Assembly: GCA_003599795.1 (NCBI GenBank)
Contig: QZJQ01000011.1
Span: 1 to 49,030 of the forward strand
Direction: 5' to 3'
DNA: 49,030 nt
Source: Nitrospiraceae bacterium
GTDB lineage: Bacteria; Nitrospirota; Thermodesulfovibrionia; Thermodesulfovibrionales; UBA1546
Below the pieces are notes generated by a model. The model was given only the letters and a program-made list of their open reading frames with translations. It searched no databases and was not told the origin of the DNA. The first letter of the stretch is position 1. Each line of letters opens with the position of its first letter. This document shows positions 27,437 to 35,988 of the stretch, piece after piece. Made by a program: the position numbers and the translations under genes.

Positions 27437-27782
27437 AGTCTGCTTTCTGATTTCTCTCGTCCTGCTCGCCAGACTTCAAGTTAGGCGGCAGATGCCTTGC
27501 AGCAAGGAAAAACCCAAAAGATATAACAATGGTAATGCAGGCTGTTGTAAATGCAAGTGTCTTTCCCTGCCATAGCCCTGCAAACCAATTAATAAGCTCA
27601 TTTGCAACCACATTCCACTTTCCGCCATAGAGTTCTAAATCATGCTTAAATCTCTTGGAGCCTTCAAATTCACTTATGAGAGAACTGCTTGAATCACTCT
27701 CAGATGTCAGATAAATCAAAACTGCGCTGCCCAGACCAACAAGCAGAACAATTGCGGCAATGAGGTAAAGGCACTGCTTCAC
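27426..27782 (-). CDS. Hypothetical small membrane protein
   Basis: No family recognised. The 118-residue product has two membrane segments (about 5-24 and 77-95) separated by a polar loop. It follows the lipoprotein gene with a 4-bp overlap and may work with it in the envelope. Its end overlaps the serS remnant by 11 bp on the opposite strand. Confidence 0.65.
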   Translation of the reverse strand: MKQCLYLIAAIVLLVGLGSAVLIYLTSESDSSSSLISEFEGSKRFKHDLELYGGKWNVVANELINWFAGLWQGKTLAFTTACITIVISFGFFLAARHLPPNLKSGEQDERNQKADFIL

Positions 27783-28180
27783 TTTCCCCCTTCCAGAATC
27801 TTTTCAACCTGCTCTATTATCTCTGTGGCTGTTGCACTGTCTTTCCAAACAACATTTTTCTTCGCATCAACGCTTATCTTCGTTGTCTTGCCAGTAATTC
27901 TTTCAATCTCTATATAAATCTTCAATCTATCGGTTGTTGCTGAAATCTCCACGCCGTTTTCTATTTTTTTCTTTCCTGCCTCTTTTATCCCCATCCTTTT
28001 CAAAGCTGCATGTACTGCGTCTCCTACCTGTTCAAATGGGAAAGTCACAGTTTTATATGCGACATTTGTAACCGTATATGCAACACCGCCGCTTGCGCCT
28101 GTTAACAGGATGCTTGCGCAGCCTGAAGATAGAAGCGCAATGCACATAAGCAGACAAAATGTAGTTGTCTTAGCCCGCAT
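27779..28180 (-). CDS. DUF3568-like lipoprotein
   Basis: The 133-residue product has a lipoprotein signal peptide with lipobox LSSGC (Cys21), then a domain with FEQVGDAVHAALKRMGI and alternating beta-strands (VEISATTDRLKIYIEIE) that fits DUF3568, a small exported family of unknown function. It overlaps the membrane-protein gene by 4 bp, giving a two-gene unit on the minus strand. Confidence 0.75.
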   Translation of the reverse strand: MRAKTTTFCLLMCIALLSSGCASILLTGASGGVAYTVTNVAYKTVTFPFEQVGDAVHAALKRMGIKEAGKKKIENGVEISATTDRLKIYIEIERITGKTTKISVDAKKNVVWKDSATATEIIEQVEKILEGGK

Positions 28181-28254
28181 GGCATTTATTATCTCACATT
28201 AACCGAGAATTTCAAGTGATAATTTTAAATGGGAGCGAAGTATACGGAAAATTT

Positions 28255-28330
28255 TGGAGGCGGCGAGCGGATTTGAACCGCTGCATAAAGGTTTTGCAGA
28301 CCTCCCCCTTAGCCACTTGGGTACGCCGCC
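28255..28330 (-). tRNA. tRNA-Cys (anticodon GCA)
   Basis: On the minus strand the gene starts GGCGGCG at 28330, pairs with CGCCGCC at the 3' end, and encodes CCA. The anticodon loop CTGCAAA gives GCA. It is followed, on the plus side, by a heptanucleotide repeat array and tRNA-Gly. Confidence 0.95.
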
Positions 28331-28339
28331 AATAAAAAT

Positions 28340-28451
28340 AGTTAAGAGTTAAAAGTGATAAGTGAAAAGTTAAAACCCACTTCTCTTTTTCCTTTAATTC
28401 ATAACTCTACACTTTTAACTTCTAACTACAAATTTTGTTTCACAAAATTTG
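28340..28451. repeat. Inverted AGTTAAA heptanucleotide arrays and a hairpin between tRNA genes
   Basis: Five direct units (AGTTAAG, AGTTAAA, AGTGATA, AGTGAAA, AGTTAAA; 28340-28374) face an inverted set (28391-28427), so the region can fold into a long imperfect hairpin. A separate perfect 9-bp inverted repeat, CAAATTTTG/CAAAATTTG, sits at 28429-28451 beside the tRNA-Gly 3' end. No ORF of note lies here. Confidence 0.65.
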
Positions 28452-28456
28452 CATTA

Positions 28457-28531
<75 letters not shown>

Positions 28532-28539
28532 ATAAAAAG

Positions 28540-28641
28540 AGAAGTTTAAAATTATAAGTTTAAAGTTAAAAATTGGAAACGAAAAATTAAAGATTTAAAG
28601 AACTCTTAACTTTTAACTTCTAACTTTCAACTCTTAACTTA
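28540..28641. repeat. AGTTAAA-type heptanucleotide arrays upstream of trpE
   Basis: A degenerate direct array at 28540-28600 (AGTTTAA, AGTTAAA, AATTAAA units) is followed by a regular inverted array at 28601-28641 (AACTCTT, AACTTTT, AACTTCT, AACTTTC, AACTCTT). These fill most of the gap between tRNA-Gly and trpE and can form a hairpin in the trpE leader region or its upstream DNA. Confidence 0.65.
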
Positions 28642-28698
28642 GGTTTGCTTAATGAGTTATACTATCAAGAATAATGAAAAAAGGGTTTGTTTGTCAAT

Positions 28699-30180
28699 AT
28701 GCTGTATCCTGACCTTAAAGAGTTTAAGTCTCTATGCGGAAAGGGAAATCTTATCCCTGTCTATAGGGAAATCCTTGCTGATTTTGACACTCCTGTCTCT
28801 GCATTTTTGAAGATCGGCAAAAGCCCTTCCTTCCTGCTTGAGAGTGTTGTCGGAGGAGAGAAATGGGCCAGATATTCCTTCCTCGGAACAAATCCGTCAA
28901 AGGTTATAAAAGGCAGGGGAAAGAAGATAGAGATAAAAGAAAAAGGCAAGAAAACGGTTGTGTTTGAAGCGGACGACCCTGTGGATGTGCTTAAAAAAGA
29001 GATAGCTCTTTACAAGCCTGTTGATGTCCACGGGCTTCCGAGATTTTCAGGCGGCTTGGTCGGATATATGGGATATGACATGGTCAGATTTTTTGAGCGT
29101 GTTCCTGACAGCAAAAAACCCGGCATGGACCTGCCTGATATGTTCTTTATGCTTGCTGACACAATGCTCATATTTGACAGCCTTAAGCAGAAGATAAAAA
29201 TTGTCTCTAACGTGCATGTAGGCGGAAAAAGCCCTGCTAAGGCGTATAAAGAGGCAGTGGAGAAGATAGATGCAATAACAAAAAAGTTGAAGAGTTCAAG
29301 GGTTCGAGGGGTCAAGGGGTCAAGGGGCAAAAATATAAAACAGAAATTCACTTCAAGCTTTAAGACTAAAGAGGCTTTTGAGGAGGCTGTGCTTAAGTCA
29401 AAAGAATATATTGCGGGAGGCGATATATTTCAGATTGTGCTCTCGCAGAGATTTGAGAGAAAATCAGGTGTTGACCCGTTTGATGTTTACCGCGCGCTGC
29501 GTGTGATTAATCCCTCTCCTTACATGTATTACATTGACACGGGAGACACAGAGATTGCCGGTTCATCTCCTGAGATACTTGTCAGGGTTGAGGATAAGAA
29601 AATTGTCCTGAGGCCCATTGCCGGAACAAGGAGAAGGGGTGAAACAGAGGCAGAGGATAGGGCTCTGGAAGAGGAGCTTAAAAAAGACCCGAAGGAAATG
29701 GCAGAGCATATAATGCTCGTGGACCTCGGAAGAAATGATGTAGGCAGGGTTGCCGAAAAAGGCTCTGTTAGTGTGACAGAATTAATGAGTGTTGAAAGAT
29801 ACAGCCATGTGATGCACATGGTGTCTAATGTTGAGGGAAATCTTGAGAAAGGCCTTGATGCATTTGATGTTCTTCGGGCGTGTTTTCCGGCAGGCACTGT
29901 TACAGGCGCTCCGAAGGTCCGGGCCATGGAGATTATAGATGAACTTGAGCCTATAAAGAGAGGGCCTTATGCCGGCTCTGTGGGATATTTCAGCTATTCG
30001 GGGAATATGGATACATGCATTACGATAAGAACGCTTATAATAAAAGACGGGAAGGTTTATGTTCAGGCTGGCGCGGGGATTGTTGCGGATTCAGTGCCTG
30101 AGAGGGAATACACTGAGACTGTTAATAAGGCAATGGGGATGATGAAGGCAGTGGAGATGGCTGAGAAGGGGCTGGGTTAA
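28699..30180 (+). CDS. trpE: Anthranilate synthase component I
   Basis: TrpE makes anthranilate from chorismate with TrpG. The protein (493 residues from the 28699 ATG; the track starts 4 codons earlier at a TTG) has the N-terminal domain with FLLESVVGGEKWARYSFLG (tryptophan-binding region) and the chorismate-binding domain with IFQIVLSQRF, PMAEHIMLVDLGRNDVGRV and PAGTVTGAPKVRAMEIID. The linker at about residues 199-212 (SSRVRGVKGSRGK) is coded by a heptanucleotide repeat. The start has no strong Shine-Dalgarno site. trpG follows after a 164-bp gap holding a structured element. Confidence 0.93.
   Translation: MLYPDLKEFKSLCGKGNLIPVYREILADFDTPVSAFLKIGKSPSFLLESVVGGEKWARYSFLGTNPSKVIKGRGKKIEIKEKGKKTVVFEADDPVDVLKKEIALYKPVDVHGLPRFSGGLVGYMGYDMVRFFERVPDSKKPGMDLPDMFFMLADTMLIFDSLKQKIKIVSNVHVGGKSPAKAYKEAVEKIDAITKKLKSSRVRGVKGSRGKNIKQKFTSSFKTKEAFEEAVLKSKEYIAGGDIFQIVLSQRFERKSGVDPFDVYRALRVINPSPYMYYIDTGDTEIAGSSPEILVRVEDKKIVLRPIAGTRRRGETEAEDRALEEELKKDPKEMAEHIMLVDLGRNDVGRVAEKGSVSVTELMSVERYSHVMHMVSNVEGNLEKGLDAFDVLRACFPAGTVTGAPKVRAMEIIDELEPIKRGPYAGSVGYFSYSGNMDTCITIRTLIIKDGKVYVQAGAGIVADSVPEREYTETVNKAMGMMKAVEMAEKGLG
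29286..29328 (+). repeat. GGTTCAA-family heptanucleotide repeat inside trpE
   Basis: Units AGTTCAA, GGGTTCGA, GGGGTCAA and GGGGTCAA run through the inter-domain linker of TrpE without breaking the frame. Confidence 0.65.
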
Positions 30181-30192
30181 GGTATGCATATT

Positions 30193-30328
30193 AAAGCAGG
30201 ATATAATATCTTCGCTCATTCTCGCCCTGACAAGTCGGGACTCCGAGGTATTTTGCCTCATAGTTATTCAGCAATTTACTGTAGGAATATCGGCAAAATA
30301 AAACCGCTAAAATATCATATCCTGCTTT
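30193..30328 (+). repeat. Structured palindromic element, copy 1 (between trpE and trpG)
   Basis: The 136-bp element is bounded by perfect 12-bp inverted repeats AAAGCAGGATAT (30193-30204) and ATATCCTGCTTT (30317-30328). It holds an inner hairpin (CTCG-CCC-GAC-AA-GTC-GGG-CGAG with small bulges). Blocks TTCGCTCATTCTCG, CTCCGAGG, GAATATCGGCAAAA and AAACCGCT are shared with the copy beside bioA. It ends 16 nt before the trpG start and leaves trpG's own ribosome-binding site (AGAGGAA) outside. It could be a MITE-like repeat or a leader RNA. Confidence 0.75.
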
Positions 30329-30344
30329 CCCTAAGAGGAATTCT

Positions 30345-30914
30345 ATGCTTTTGATGATTGATAATTATGATTCCTTTACCTATAACCTCGTCCAGCATCT
30401 TGGAGAGCTTGGAGAGCATATAAAGGTTTTCAGGAATGACAAGGTTACGATAAAGGAGATTGAAGAATTAAAGCCGAAAAGCATTGTCATTTCTCCGGGG
30501 CCGTGCACTCCTAAAGAGGCAGGAGTTTCTGTTGATGTAATAAAATACTTTGCAGGCAGGATTCCTATTCTCGGAGTGTGTTTAGGGCATCAGGCAATCG
30601 GCGCTGCATTCGGCGGAGACATAATAAGGGCGTCGAGGCTCATGCATGGGAAAACGTCCATGATACATCACGACGGAAAAACCATATTTGAAGGGCTTCC
30701 GAATCCGTTTGAGGCAACGCGGTATCACTCGCTGATAATAAAGAAGGAAACTATGCCTTCCTGCCTTGAGATTACCGCGTGGACTGACCAGGATGAGGTG
30801 ATGGGAGTAAGGCATAAGGAATTTATTGTTGAAGGCGTGCAGTTTCATCCTGAGTCAATACTGACAAACGCCGGAAAAGACCTGCTGAGAAATTTTCTTA
30901 AACTGCACTATTAA
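30345..30914 (+). CDS. trpG: Anthranilate synthase component II (glutamine amidotransferase)
   Basis: TrpG supplies ammonia from glutamine to TrpE, and may also serve aminodeoxychorismate synthase. The 189-residue protein has the class I amidotransferase triad: Cys in [12 protein letters not shown] (about 79) and His-Glu in [12 protein letters not shown] (about 165-176). It begins [19 protein letters not shown], typical of the family. proA follows 14 bp downstream. trpD, trpC, trpF, trpB and trpA are absent here. Confidence 0.94.
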   Translation: MLLMIDNYDSFTYNLVQHLGELGEHIKVFRNDKVTIKEIEELKPKSIVISPGPCTPKEAGVSVDVIKYFAGRIPILGVCLGHQAIGAAFGGDIIRASRLMHGKTSMIHHDGKTIFEGLPNPFEATRYHSLIIKKETMPSCLEITAWTDQDEVMGVRHKEFIVEGVQFHPESILTNAGKDLLRNFLKLHY

Positions 30915-30928
30915 TTTTCGGAGGAGAG

Positions 30929-32185
30929 ATGGATATTAAGGCTTATGTTCTGAAAAAGGCGAAGGCTGCCAAAGAAGGCGCAAGGCTGCTTGCAAAGGCG
31001 TCCTCTAAAGAAAAGAACAACTCGCTTTTGAAGATGGCTGCTGCCCTTAAAAAACGCAAAGCAGAACTTATAAGGGAAAACAAAAAAGACATTGCCTTTG
31101 CAGAGAAAAAGGGCCTCTCAAAAGCTATGATAGACAGGCTTGCCCTGAATGACAAACGCATAAATGAGATGGCTCAGGGATTGATTGAGGTTGCAGCGCT
31201 TCCGGACCCTGTGGGAGAAGTGATAAAGATGTGGCAGAGGCCCAATGGCATGGTTGTCGGGAAAATGCGCGTGCCTATCGGAGTTATCGGAATCATCTAT
31301 GAATCAAGGCCTAATGTTACGGCAGATGCGACAAGCCTCTGCTTAAAGGCAGGAAATGCAGTAATTCTGCGCGGAGGCTCAGAGGCGATAAATTCAAATA
31401 AGGCGATTGTAAAAATACTTAGAGATGCCGCAAAGACGGCAGGGCTTGATGAAAACGCAATAACCTTCATTGACATTCCTGAAAGAGAAGCAGTGATGGA
31501 GATGCTTAAACTTGAGGGGATTATTGACCTCATAATCCCGCGCGGCGGCGAGGGGCTGATAAGAACAGTCACGGCCAATTCAAGAATCCCTGTGCTTAAA
31601 CATTATAAGGGCGTGTGTCATGTGTTTGTTGACAGGAATGCTGACCTTAAAATGGCTGAGGATATATGCTTTAATGCAAAAGTCCAGAGGCCCGGCACCT
31701 GCAACGCTATGGAGACGATGCTTGTTGATAAAAAGATTGCGAAGAAATTTCTTCCTTCAATGATTAAGAGGTTTAAAGATGCAAAGGTCAGCATTAAGGG
31801 ATGTCCTGAGACAAGGAAGACAGATAAGTCCATAGCTGTCATGAAAGAAGATGATTTTTATATGGAGTATCTGGACCTCATCTTGAATGTGCGGGTTGTC
31901 AAGGACATGGATGAGGCGATGGAGCACATCGCAAAATACGGCTCTGCTCATTCTGATTCAATTGTAACAGAGAATTATGAGAAGGCAATGCGCTTCCTGC
32001 GTGAGGTTGATTCCTCCGCTGTTTTCGTTAATGCCTCAACAAGATTGAATGACGGTTATCAGTTCGGCCTCGGAGCGGAGATAGGCATATCAACGGATAA
32101 GATTCATGCAAGGGGGCCTATGGGGCTTGAAGAACTCACCTGCACTAAGTTTATAGTGCTTGGGGACGGACAACTAAGAGAATGA
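30929..32185 (+). CDS. proA: Glutamate-5-semialdehyde dehydrogenase (gamma-glutamyl phosphate reductase)
   Basis: ProA reduces gamma-glutamyl phosphate in proline synthesis. The 418-residue protein has the aldehyde dehydrogenase fold with IGVIYESRPNVTADA and the catalytic cysteine in VQRPGTCNAMETML. It also has STRLNDGYQFGLGAEIGISTDK. The start has GGAGGAG. It closely follows trpG and is probably read from the same transcript. No proB lies in the window. Confidence 0.95.
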   Translation: MDIKAYVLKKAKAAKEGARLLAKASSKEKNNSLLKMAAALKKRKAELIRENKKDIAFAEKKGLSKAMIDRLALNDKRINEMAQGLIEVAALPDPVGEVIKMWQRPNGMVVGKMRVPIGVIGIIYESRPNVTADATSLCLKAGNAVILRGGSEAINSNKAIVKILRDAAKTAGLDENAITFIDIPEREAVMEMLKLEGIIDLIIPRGGEGLIRTVTANSRIPVLKHYKGVCHVFVDRNADLKMAEDICFNAKVQRPGTCNAMETMLVDKKIAKKFLPSMIKRFKDAKVSIKGCPETRKTDKSIAVMKEDDFYMEYLDLILNVRVVKDMDEAMEHIAKYGSAHSDSIVTENYEKAMRFLREVDSSAVFVNASTRLNDGYQFGLGAEIGISTDKIHARGPMGLEELTCTKFIVLGDGQLRE

Positions 32186-32208
32186 ATCGGCTTAGTAATT
32201 GAAATTAC

Positions 32209-32730
32209 TTGAAACTCCTAAAGATAGATTTCAATGAAATCCAGAAGGCAATGGAAGATGTCTCAAGGGATGCATTTGACTACTTTCTTGATATTGAGAC
32301 TGGCAGTGTTGTAACAATCTCCGTTGATGCGCTTGAGAGGGTAAAGGGCAGTCTTTACAAAGGCGATGAACTGATTGATGAATCTTCTCTTGAAGCGTAT
32401 GACATGCCTGAGTGGATTGAAGATGAAGTAGAGCTTGCAATAAGAATATTCTCTGAAAAGCAAAGATATGTCAGGATTCCGGAACGCGAGTCTAAGGAAG
32501 TATATGCTCTCATGAAAAAATTCACGGAGGGGATTGATGAACTCAGACCGCATGACGAGCTCTCAGACGCTCTCAACAGCCATGACTCGTTCAGCAGGTT
32601 CAAAAAAACACTCTCCATTTTTCCTGAATATAAAAAGAAATGGTTTGCGCTTAATGCAGGTGCAATGAGAAAGACAATCACGGAGTGGCTTGCCTCAATC
32701 GGCATAAAACCGGAACAAGGCTATTACTGA
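32209..32730 (+). CDS. UPF0158 family protein
   Basis: A conserved cytoplasmic protein of unknown function. The 173-residue product shows the family pattern DYFLDIETGSVVTISVDAL near the N-terminus, YVRIPERES in the middle and FPEYKKKWFALNAGAMRKTITEWL at the end. The start is TTG at 32209 with no clear ribosome-binding site. It follows proA by 23 bp, so it is probably the end of the trp-pro unit. Confidence 0.78.
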   Translation: MKLLKIDFNEIQKAMEDVSRDAFDYFLDIETGSVVTISVDALERVKGSLYKGDELIDESSLEAYDMPEWIEDEVELAIRIFSEKQRYVRIPERESKEVYALMKKFTEGIDELRPHDELSDALNSHDSFSRFKKTLSIFPEYKKKWFALNAGAMRKTITEWLASIGIKPEQGYY

Positions 32731-32879
32731 ACAATCTCAAGCATCCTAAAATCTGTACCCCTTTTGAGATGCTTTTCCTCAGAATCCTATAAAACTCACA
32801 GCATTATACACCGCTAATATAGAGCTTTTTGGCCTCGGACTTCTAACAGTGAAGCAGATTCAAAACAGAAATAGACAAA

Positions 32880-33686
32880 TCAGCATCTTTTTAAAACATC
32901 TGAAAGTCTTGTTGCCTCAGGGTAAATGGAACTAACAAATAGGGCAAATCCTAATGTAATAACAAGAACCAATAAAAACGGAATCCATGTAGCACGAAAA
33001 ACACTTCCTGCCCAGTCAGGGCTGTCTATCTTCTTTGAGCTTTTTATAAGGCTTGTAGCAAGTAGAAAATCAAATGCAACTTCTGCAAGAATTACAGGAG
33101 CCTGGTAGAGCAGATAAATTCCAGCTCCAAAAATGACAGCTAAAATCAATCCTAATATTATCAATATTATTCCGCCTTCATCAAAATCTGCCACGCCTGA
33201 TGCAACTTCTGTAACAGCATCACTTCCACTACTATCGGCTATACTGCCAGCTGAATTTAAGATTTCATTTGATGGCTCATAAGCAGCACCGTCTATCTGT
33301 TCAAATGTGTTGGAAGCCCCGCCTCCACCAAAATTACCACCACCGGAACTAAAGGGTTCCACATTGACAGATGATTCTCCAGTAGGAAGACTTGGGACAT
33401 CCACTACATTGCCTGTCACATCGCCTGCTGTTTCAACGATATTACTCTTGCTTGAAGCGGACACATACCAAAGCCAAATCTTTATAAATACAAAAAATGA
33501 AAGATAGGCAAAAAGCACGGCTAAAGGATACCTTATAACCATTTTTTCAACATGCAGAAACAAAAGAATTTTTGTCAACAGAAGACCTGAAAGAAAGGTT
33601 GCAATAAGAATAAGTGACATATGAAAACGGAGGAAAAAGCGCTCTTTAAAAAGTTTCCCAAATTTATTTTTCTTGAATAGATTCAC
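32880..33686 (-). CDS. Hypothetical membrane protein with glycine-rich linker
   Basis: I recognise no named family. The 268-residue product has two N-terminal membrane helices (about 22-42 and 53-73), a low-complexity Ser/Gly-rich stretch (SSGGGNFGGGG, about 113-123) in a polar region, and two or three C-terminal helices (about 174-194, 199-218 and 235-255). The start is GTG at 33686. It lies just downstream of the DUF502 gene on the same strand, so both may act in the inner membrane. Confidence 0.65.
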   Translation of the reverse strand: MNLFKKNKFGKLFKERFFLRFHMSLILIATFLSGLLLTKILLFLHVEKMVIRYPLAVLFAYLSFFVFIKIWLWYVSASSKSNIVETAGDVTGNVVDVPSLPTGESSVNVEPFSSGGGNFGGGGASNTFEQIDGAAYEPSNEILNSAGSIADSSGSDAVTEVASGVADFDEGGIILIILGLILAVIFGAGIYLLYQAPVILAEVAFDFLLATSLIKSSKKIDSPDWAGSVFRATWIPFLLVLVITLGFALFVSSIYPEATRLSDVLKRC

Positions 33687-33729
33687 TGTAGTTTCATATC
33701 TAAGGTTAAATAATTTTAGAGCAGCCTTA

Positions 33730-34269
33730 TCAGGCAGTTATTCCGCCAGACACAATAAATGCCATAGCTTGCCCACTCTCGAAATTAAAAGGAGCAACCT
33801 GCTCCTTTGGCACTATTATAAGATTCCCAGCAAAATTATATGATTGTGGAAGATAAACGGCGACAGCACCGGCCAGCCCCATGTTGTCCAAATTTTCCCG
33901 CGTAACAAAACCGATAACCTTAATATTGCTTCCAGGCGAAACAGTAACAAGAACCGGCTTATTAAAACTTTTTTTCTCGCCAACAAAAGCACCTATTAGG
34001 TCTTTTATTGATGTATAAATCATTTTTACAACCGGCATGCGGCTGAATAACTTATCAACTATATTCACCAAACTTCTTGTCAAAAAATACGATGCAAAAA
34101 AGCCTACTAATGTTACAGTCAAAATTGTGATTATAAAACCAACTCCCGGTATTTTAAAGCTGAATATACTGTCAATTTTTACAAAAACAAAATATAGCAC
34201 ATAGATTGTTACAACTAACGGTACTAAAAACAAAAGACCTTCAAAAAAATATTTCAGTAACTTTTTCAT
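33730..34269 (-). CDS. DUF502 membrane protein
   Basis: A conserved inner-membrane protein of unknown function. The 179-residue product has two membrane helices (about 10-30 and 43-63) and the family motif region LFSRMPVVKMIYTSIKDLI followed by a soluble domain (KPVLVTVSPGSNIKVIGFVTRE, GAVAVYLPQS). The start has AAAGGAG upstream. Confidence 0.85.
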   Translation of the reverse strand: MKKLLKYFFEGLLFLVPLVVTIYVLYFVFVKIDSIFSFKIPGVGFIITILTVTLVGFFASYFLTRSLVNIVDKLFSRMPVVKMIYTSIKDLIGAFVGEKKSFNKPVLVTVSPGSNIKVIGFVTRENLDNMGLAGAVAVYLPQSYNFAGNLIIVPKEQVAPFNFESGQAMAFIVSGGITA

Positions 34270-34402
34270 GCCATGCTCCTTTCAGCATTTTTTATAGAAT
34301 CTATTTTACAAATAAATAATAACTTTAAGAAGTTCTAAAACTTAAGTTTACATATTATTTGTGTCCAACCAGTCAAATCTAAATTGTCGCTTATTACAGT
34401 CA

Positions 34403-35836
34403 TTATGTCACAGCAACGATTACATCTTTGATTACATTAAGCATCTGCTTAAGATTTTCAATGCTTATGCTTAGAGGCGGCATTATCACAATCACATTCC
34501 CGAGCGGCCTCAGCAAAACTCCGTTATCCCTTGCATGATATGCAGCTTTCCATCCAATTTTTTCTTCCCATGCGTAAGGCTCTTTTGTATTTTTATCTTT
34601 TACAAGCTCAACCCCTGCCATAAGCCCTTTGTTCCTCGCGTCTCCTACATGGGGAAGTTCCGATATTTCCTTAAGCCATCTTTCAAGCACTTCTATCTTT
34701 GGCTTGAGATTTTTCAGTGTTTCATCTTTCTCAAATATATCAAGGCAGGCAAGAGCTGCTGCGCACGCAAGCGGATTGCCTGTATAAGAATGGCCGTGAA
34801 AGAATGTTTTAAGCTCCTTGAATTCACCAAGGAACGCATTATAGATTTCATCTGTGGCGATTGTCACTGCCAGCGGCAGATAACCGCCTGTTATGCCTTT
34901 TGAAAGGCACATTATATCAGGCGTCACATCTTCATGCTCGCAGGCAAACATCTTTCCTGTTCTTCCGAACCCTGTTGCAACCTCATCCGCAATCATCAGG
35001 ACATTATATTTCGTGCATAAGTCGCGCACGCCTTTAAGATACCCCTGCGGATATACAACCATCCCTCCTGCCGCCTGAACCAACGGCTCAATAATCACTG
35101 CTGCTATTTCGTTTGAATGCTGCCTCAATATATTTTCCATCTCGCCAAGGCACGCCAAGGAGCATTCAGGACAGGTTTCCCCATGTTCGCATTTGTAACA
35201 ATATGGAGAAGGCGCGTTATACGTCTTGAATAAAAGCGGCCTGAATGTTTTATGGAAAATATCAATGCCGCCGACGCTTACAGCGCCGAGCGTGTCGCCA
35301 TGGTATGCATTTTTAAGGGAAAGGAAGCTATGTTTCCCCTCTACCCCTCTGTGAATCCAGTATTGAAACGACATCTTGAGCGCGATTTCAACAGAAGTTG
35401 AGCCGTTGTCAGAGTAGAAAACTTTACTAAGAACAACAGGGTTCGAGGTTTCAAGGGTTCGAGGTTTCAAGGGTTTTATTTTACTTGACCCCTTGACCCC
35501 TTGACCCCTTGACCCCTGAATTATGTTGATGAGTTTTTCTGCTAATTTAATCGCCGGCACATTGCTTGAGCCGAGGAGCGTTGAATGCGAAATCCTGTCT
35601 ATCTGCTCTTTGATTGCGTCATCAATCTCTTTTTTCTTGTGGCCGTGAATGTTGACCCACATTGATGATACAGCGTCCAGATACCACCTGCCGTAAACGT
35701 CTTTTATGAAACAATCCCTGCCTTCGGAAATGATAACCGGCTTTTCCTCAAGCCAGTCCTTCATCTGCGTGAATGGATGCCAGAGATATTTTTTATCTGA
35801 TTCTTCAAGACGCCTATTTTCGTCAGAGATGGTCAT
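34403..35836 (-). CDS. bioA: Adenosylmethionine-8-amino-7-oxononanoate aminotransferase
   Basis: BioA converts KAPA to DAPA in biotin synthesis using SAM as amino donor. The 477-residue PLP enzyme has WHPFTQMKDW near the start, IADEVATGFGRTGKMFACEH, the PLP lysine in CLSKGITGGYLPL and HGHSYTGNPLACAAAL. Residues about 109-135 (GSRGQGVKGSSKIKPLKPRT) come from a heptanucleotide repeat and look like an insertion compared with the family. A palindromic element ends 11 nt upstream, and no ribosome-binding site is apparent, so the true promoter or leader may involve that element. No other bio gene is present. Confidence 0.93.
   Translation of the reverse strand: MTISDENRRLEESDKKYLWHPFTQMKDWLEEKPVIISEGRDCFIKDVYGRWYLDAVSSMWVNIHGHKKKEIDDAIKEQIDRISHSTLLGSSNVPAIKLAEKLINIIQGSRGQGVKGSSKIKPLKPRTLETSNPVVLSKVFYSDNGSTSVEIALKMSFQYWIHRGVEGKHSFLSLKNAYHGDTLGAVSVGGIDIFHKTFRPLLFKTYNAPSPYCYKCEHGETCPECSLACLGEMENILRQHSNEIAAVIIEPLVQAAGGMVVYPQGYLKGVRDLCTKYNVLMIADEVATGFGRTGKMFACEHEDVTPDIMCLSKGITGGYLPLAVTIATDEIYNAFLGEFKELKTFFHGHSYTGNPLACAAALACLDIFEKDETLKNLKPKIEVLERWLKEISELPHVGDARNKGLMAGVELVKDKNTKEPYAWEEKIGWKAAYHARDNGVLLRPLGNVIVIMPPLSISIENLKQMLNVIKDVIVAVT
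35439..35517 (-). repeat. Inverted GGTTCAA-family heptanucleotide array inside bioA
   Basis: On the plus strand, GGGTTCGAGGTTTCAA repeats (35440-35475) face four CTTGACC units (35484-35517), forming an inverted arrangement within the coding frame. It encodes a basic, glycine-rich insert of about 27 residues. The reading frame is kept. Confidence 0.7.
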
Positions 35837-35847
35837 TTTATTAAAAC

Positions 35848-35972
35848 AGTCTGGATATAGTATTTAAGCGGTTTCTTTTGCCGATATTCATAGAGGTATT
35901 ATACAAAAATAAAGAGACAAAAGCCTCGGAGGGCTTTAGCCCGAGAATGAGCGAAAACACTATATCCAGACT
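35848..35972 (-). repeat. Structured palindromic element, copy 2 (upstream of bioA)
   Basis: The 125-bp element has perfect 14-bp terminal inverted repeats AGTCTGGATATAGT (35848-35861) and ACTATATCCAGACT (35959-35972). In the bioA sense it carries TTCGCTCATTCTCG, the hairpin GGGCT-AA-AGCCC, CTCCGAGG, GAATATCGGCAAAA and AAACCGCT, matching copy 1. The terminal arms and hairpin arms have different bases from copy 1 but still pair. It ends 11 nt from the bioA start. Confidence 0.75.
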
Positions 35973-35988
35973 TGAACTTCTAAATATC

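Noticed and set aside
28674-28712. Short leader peptide frame (MKKGFVCQYAVS) before trpE as an attenuator
   Set aside because: It has no tryptophan codons and overlaps the trpE start, and I see no convincing terminator/antiterminator pair.
30193-30328. Known riboswitch (SAM, TPP, cobalamin, lysine, c-di-GMP classes)
   Set aside because: I cannot match its conserved blocks to any of those classes from memory, so it is left as an unnamed structured element.
32734-32776. Terminator hairpin after the UPF0158 gene
   Set aside because: ATCTCAA/TTGAGAT form only a 7-bp AT-rich stem with a 23-nt loop, so I do not call it.
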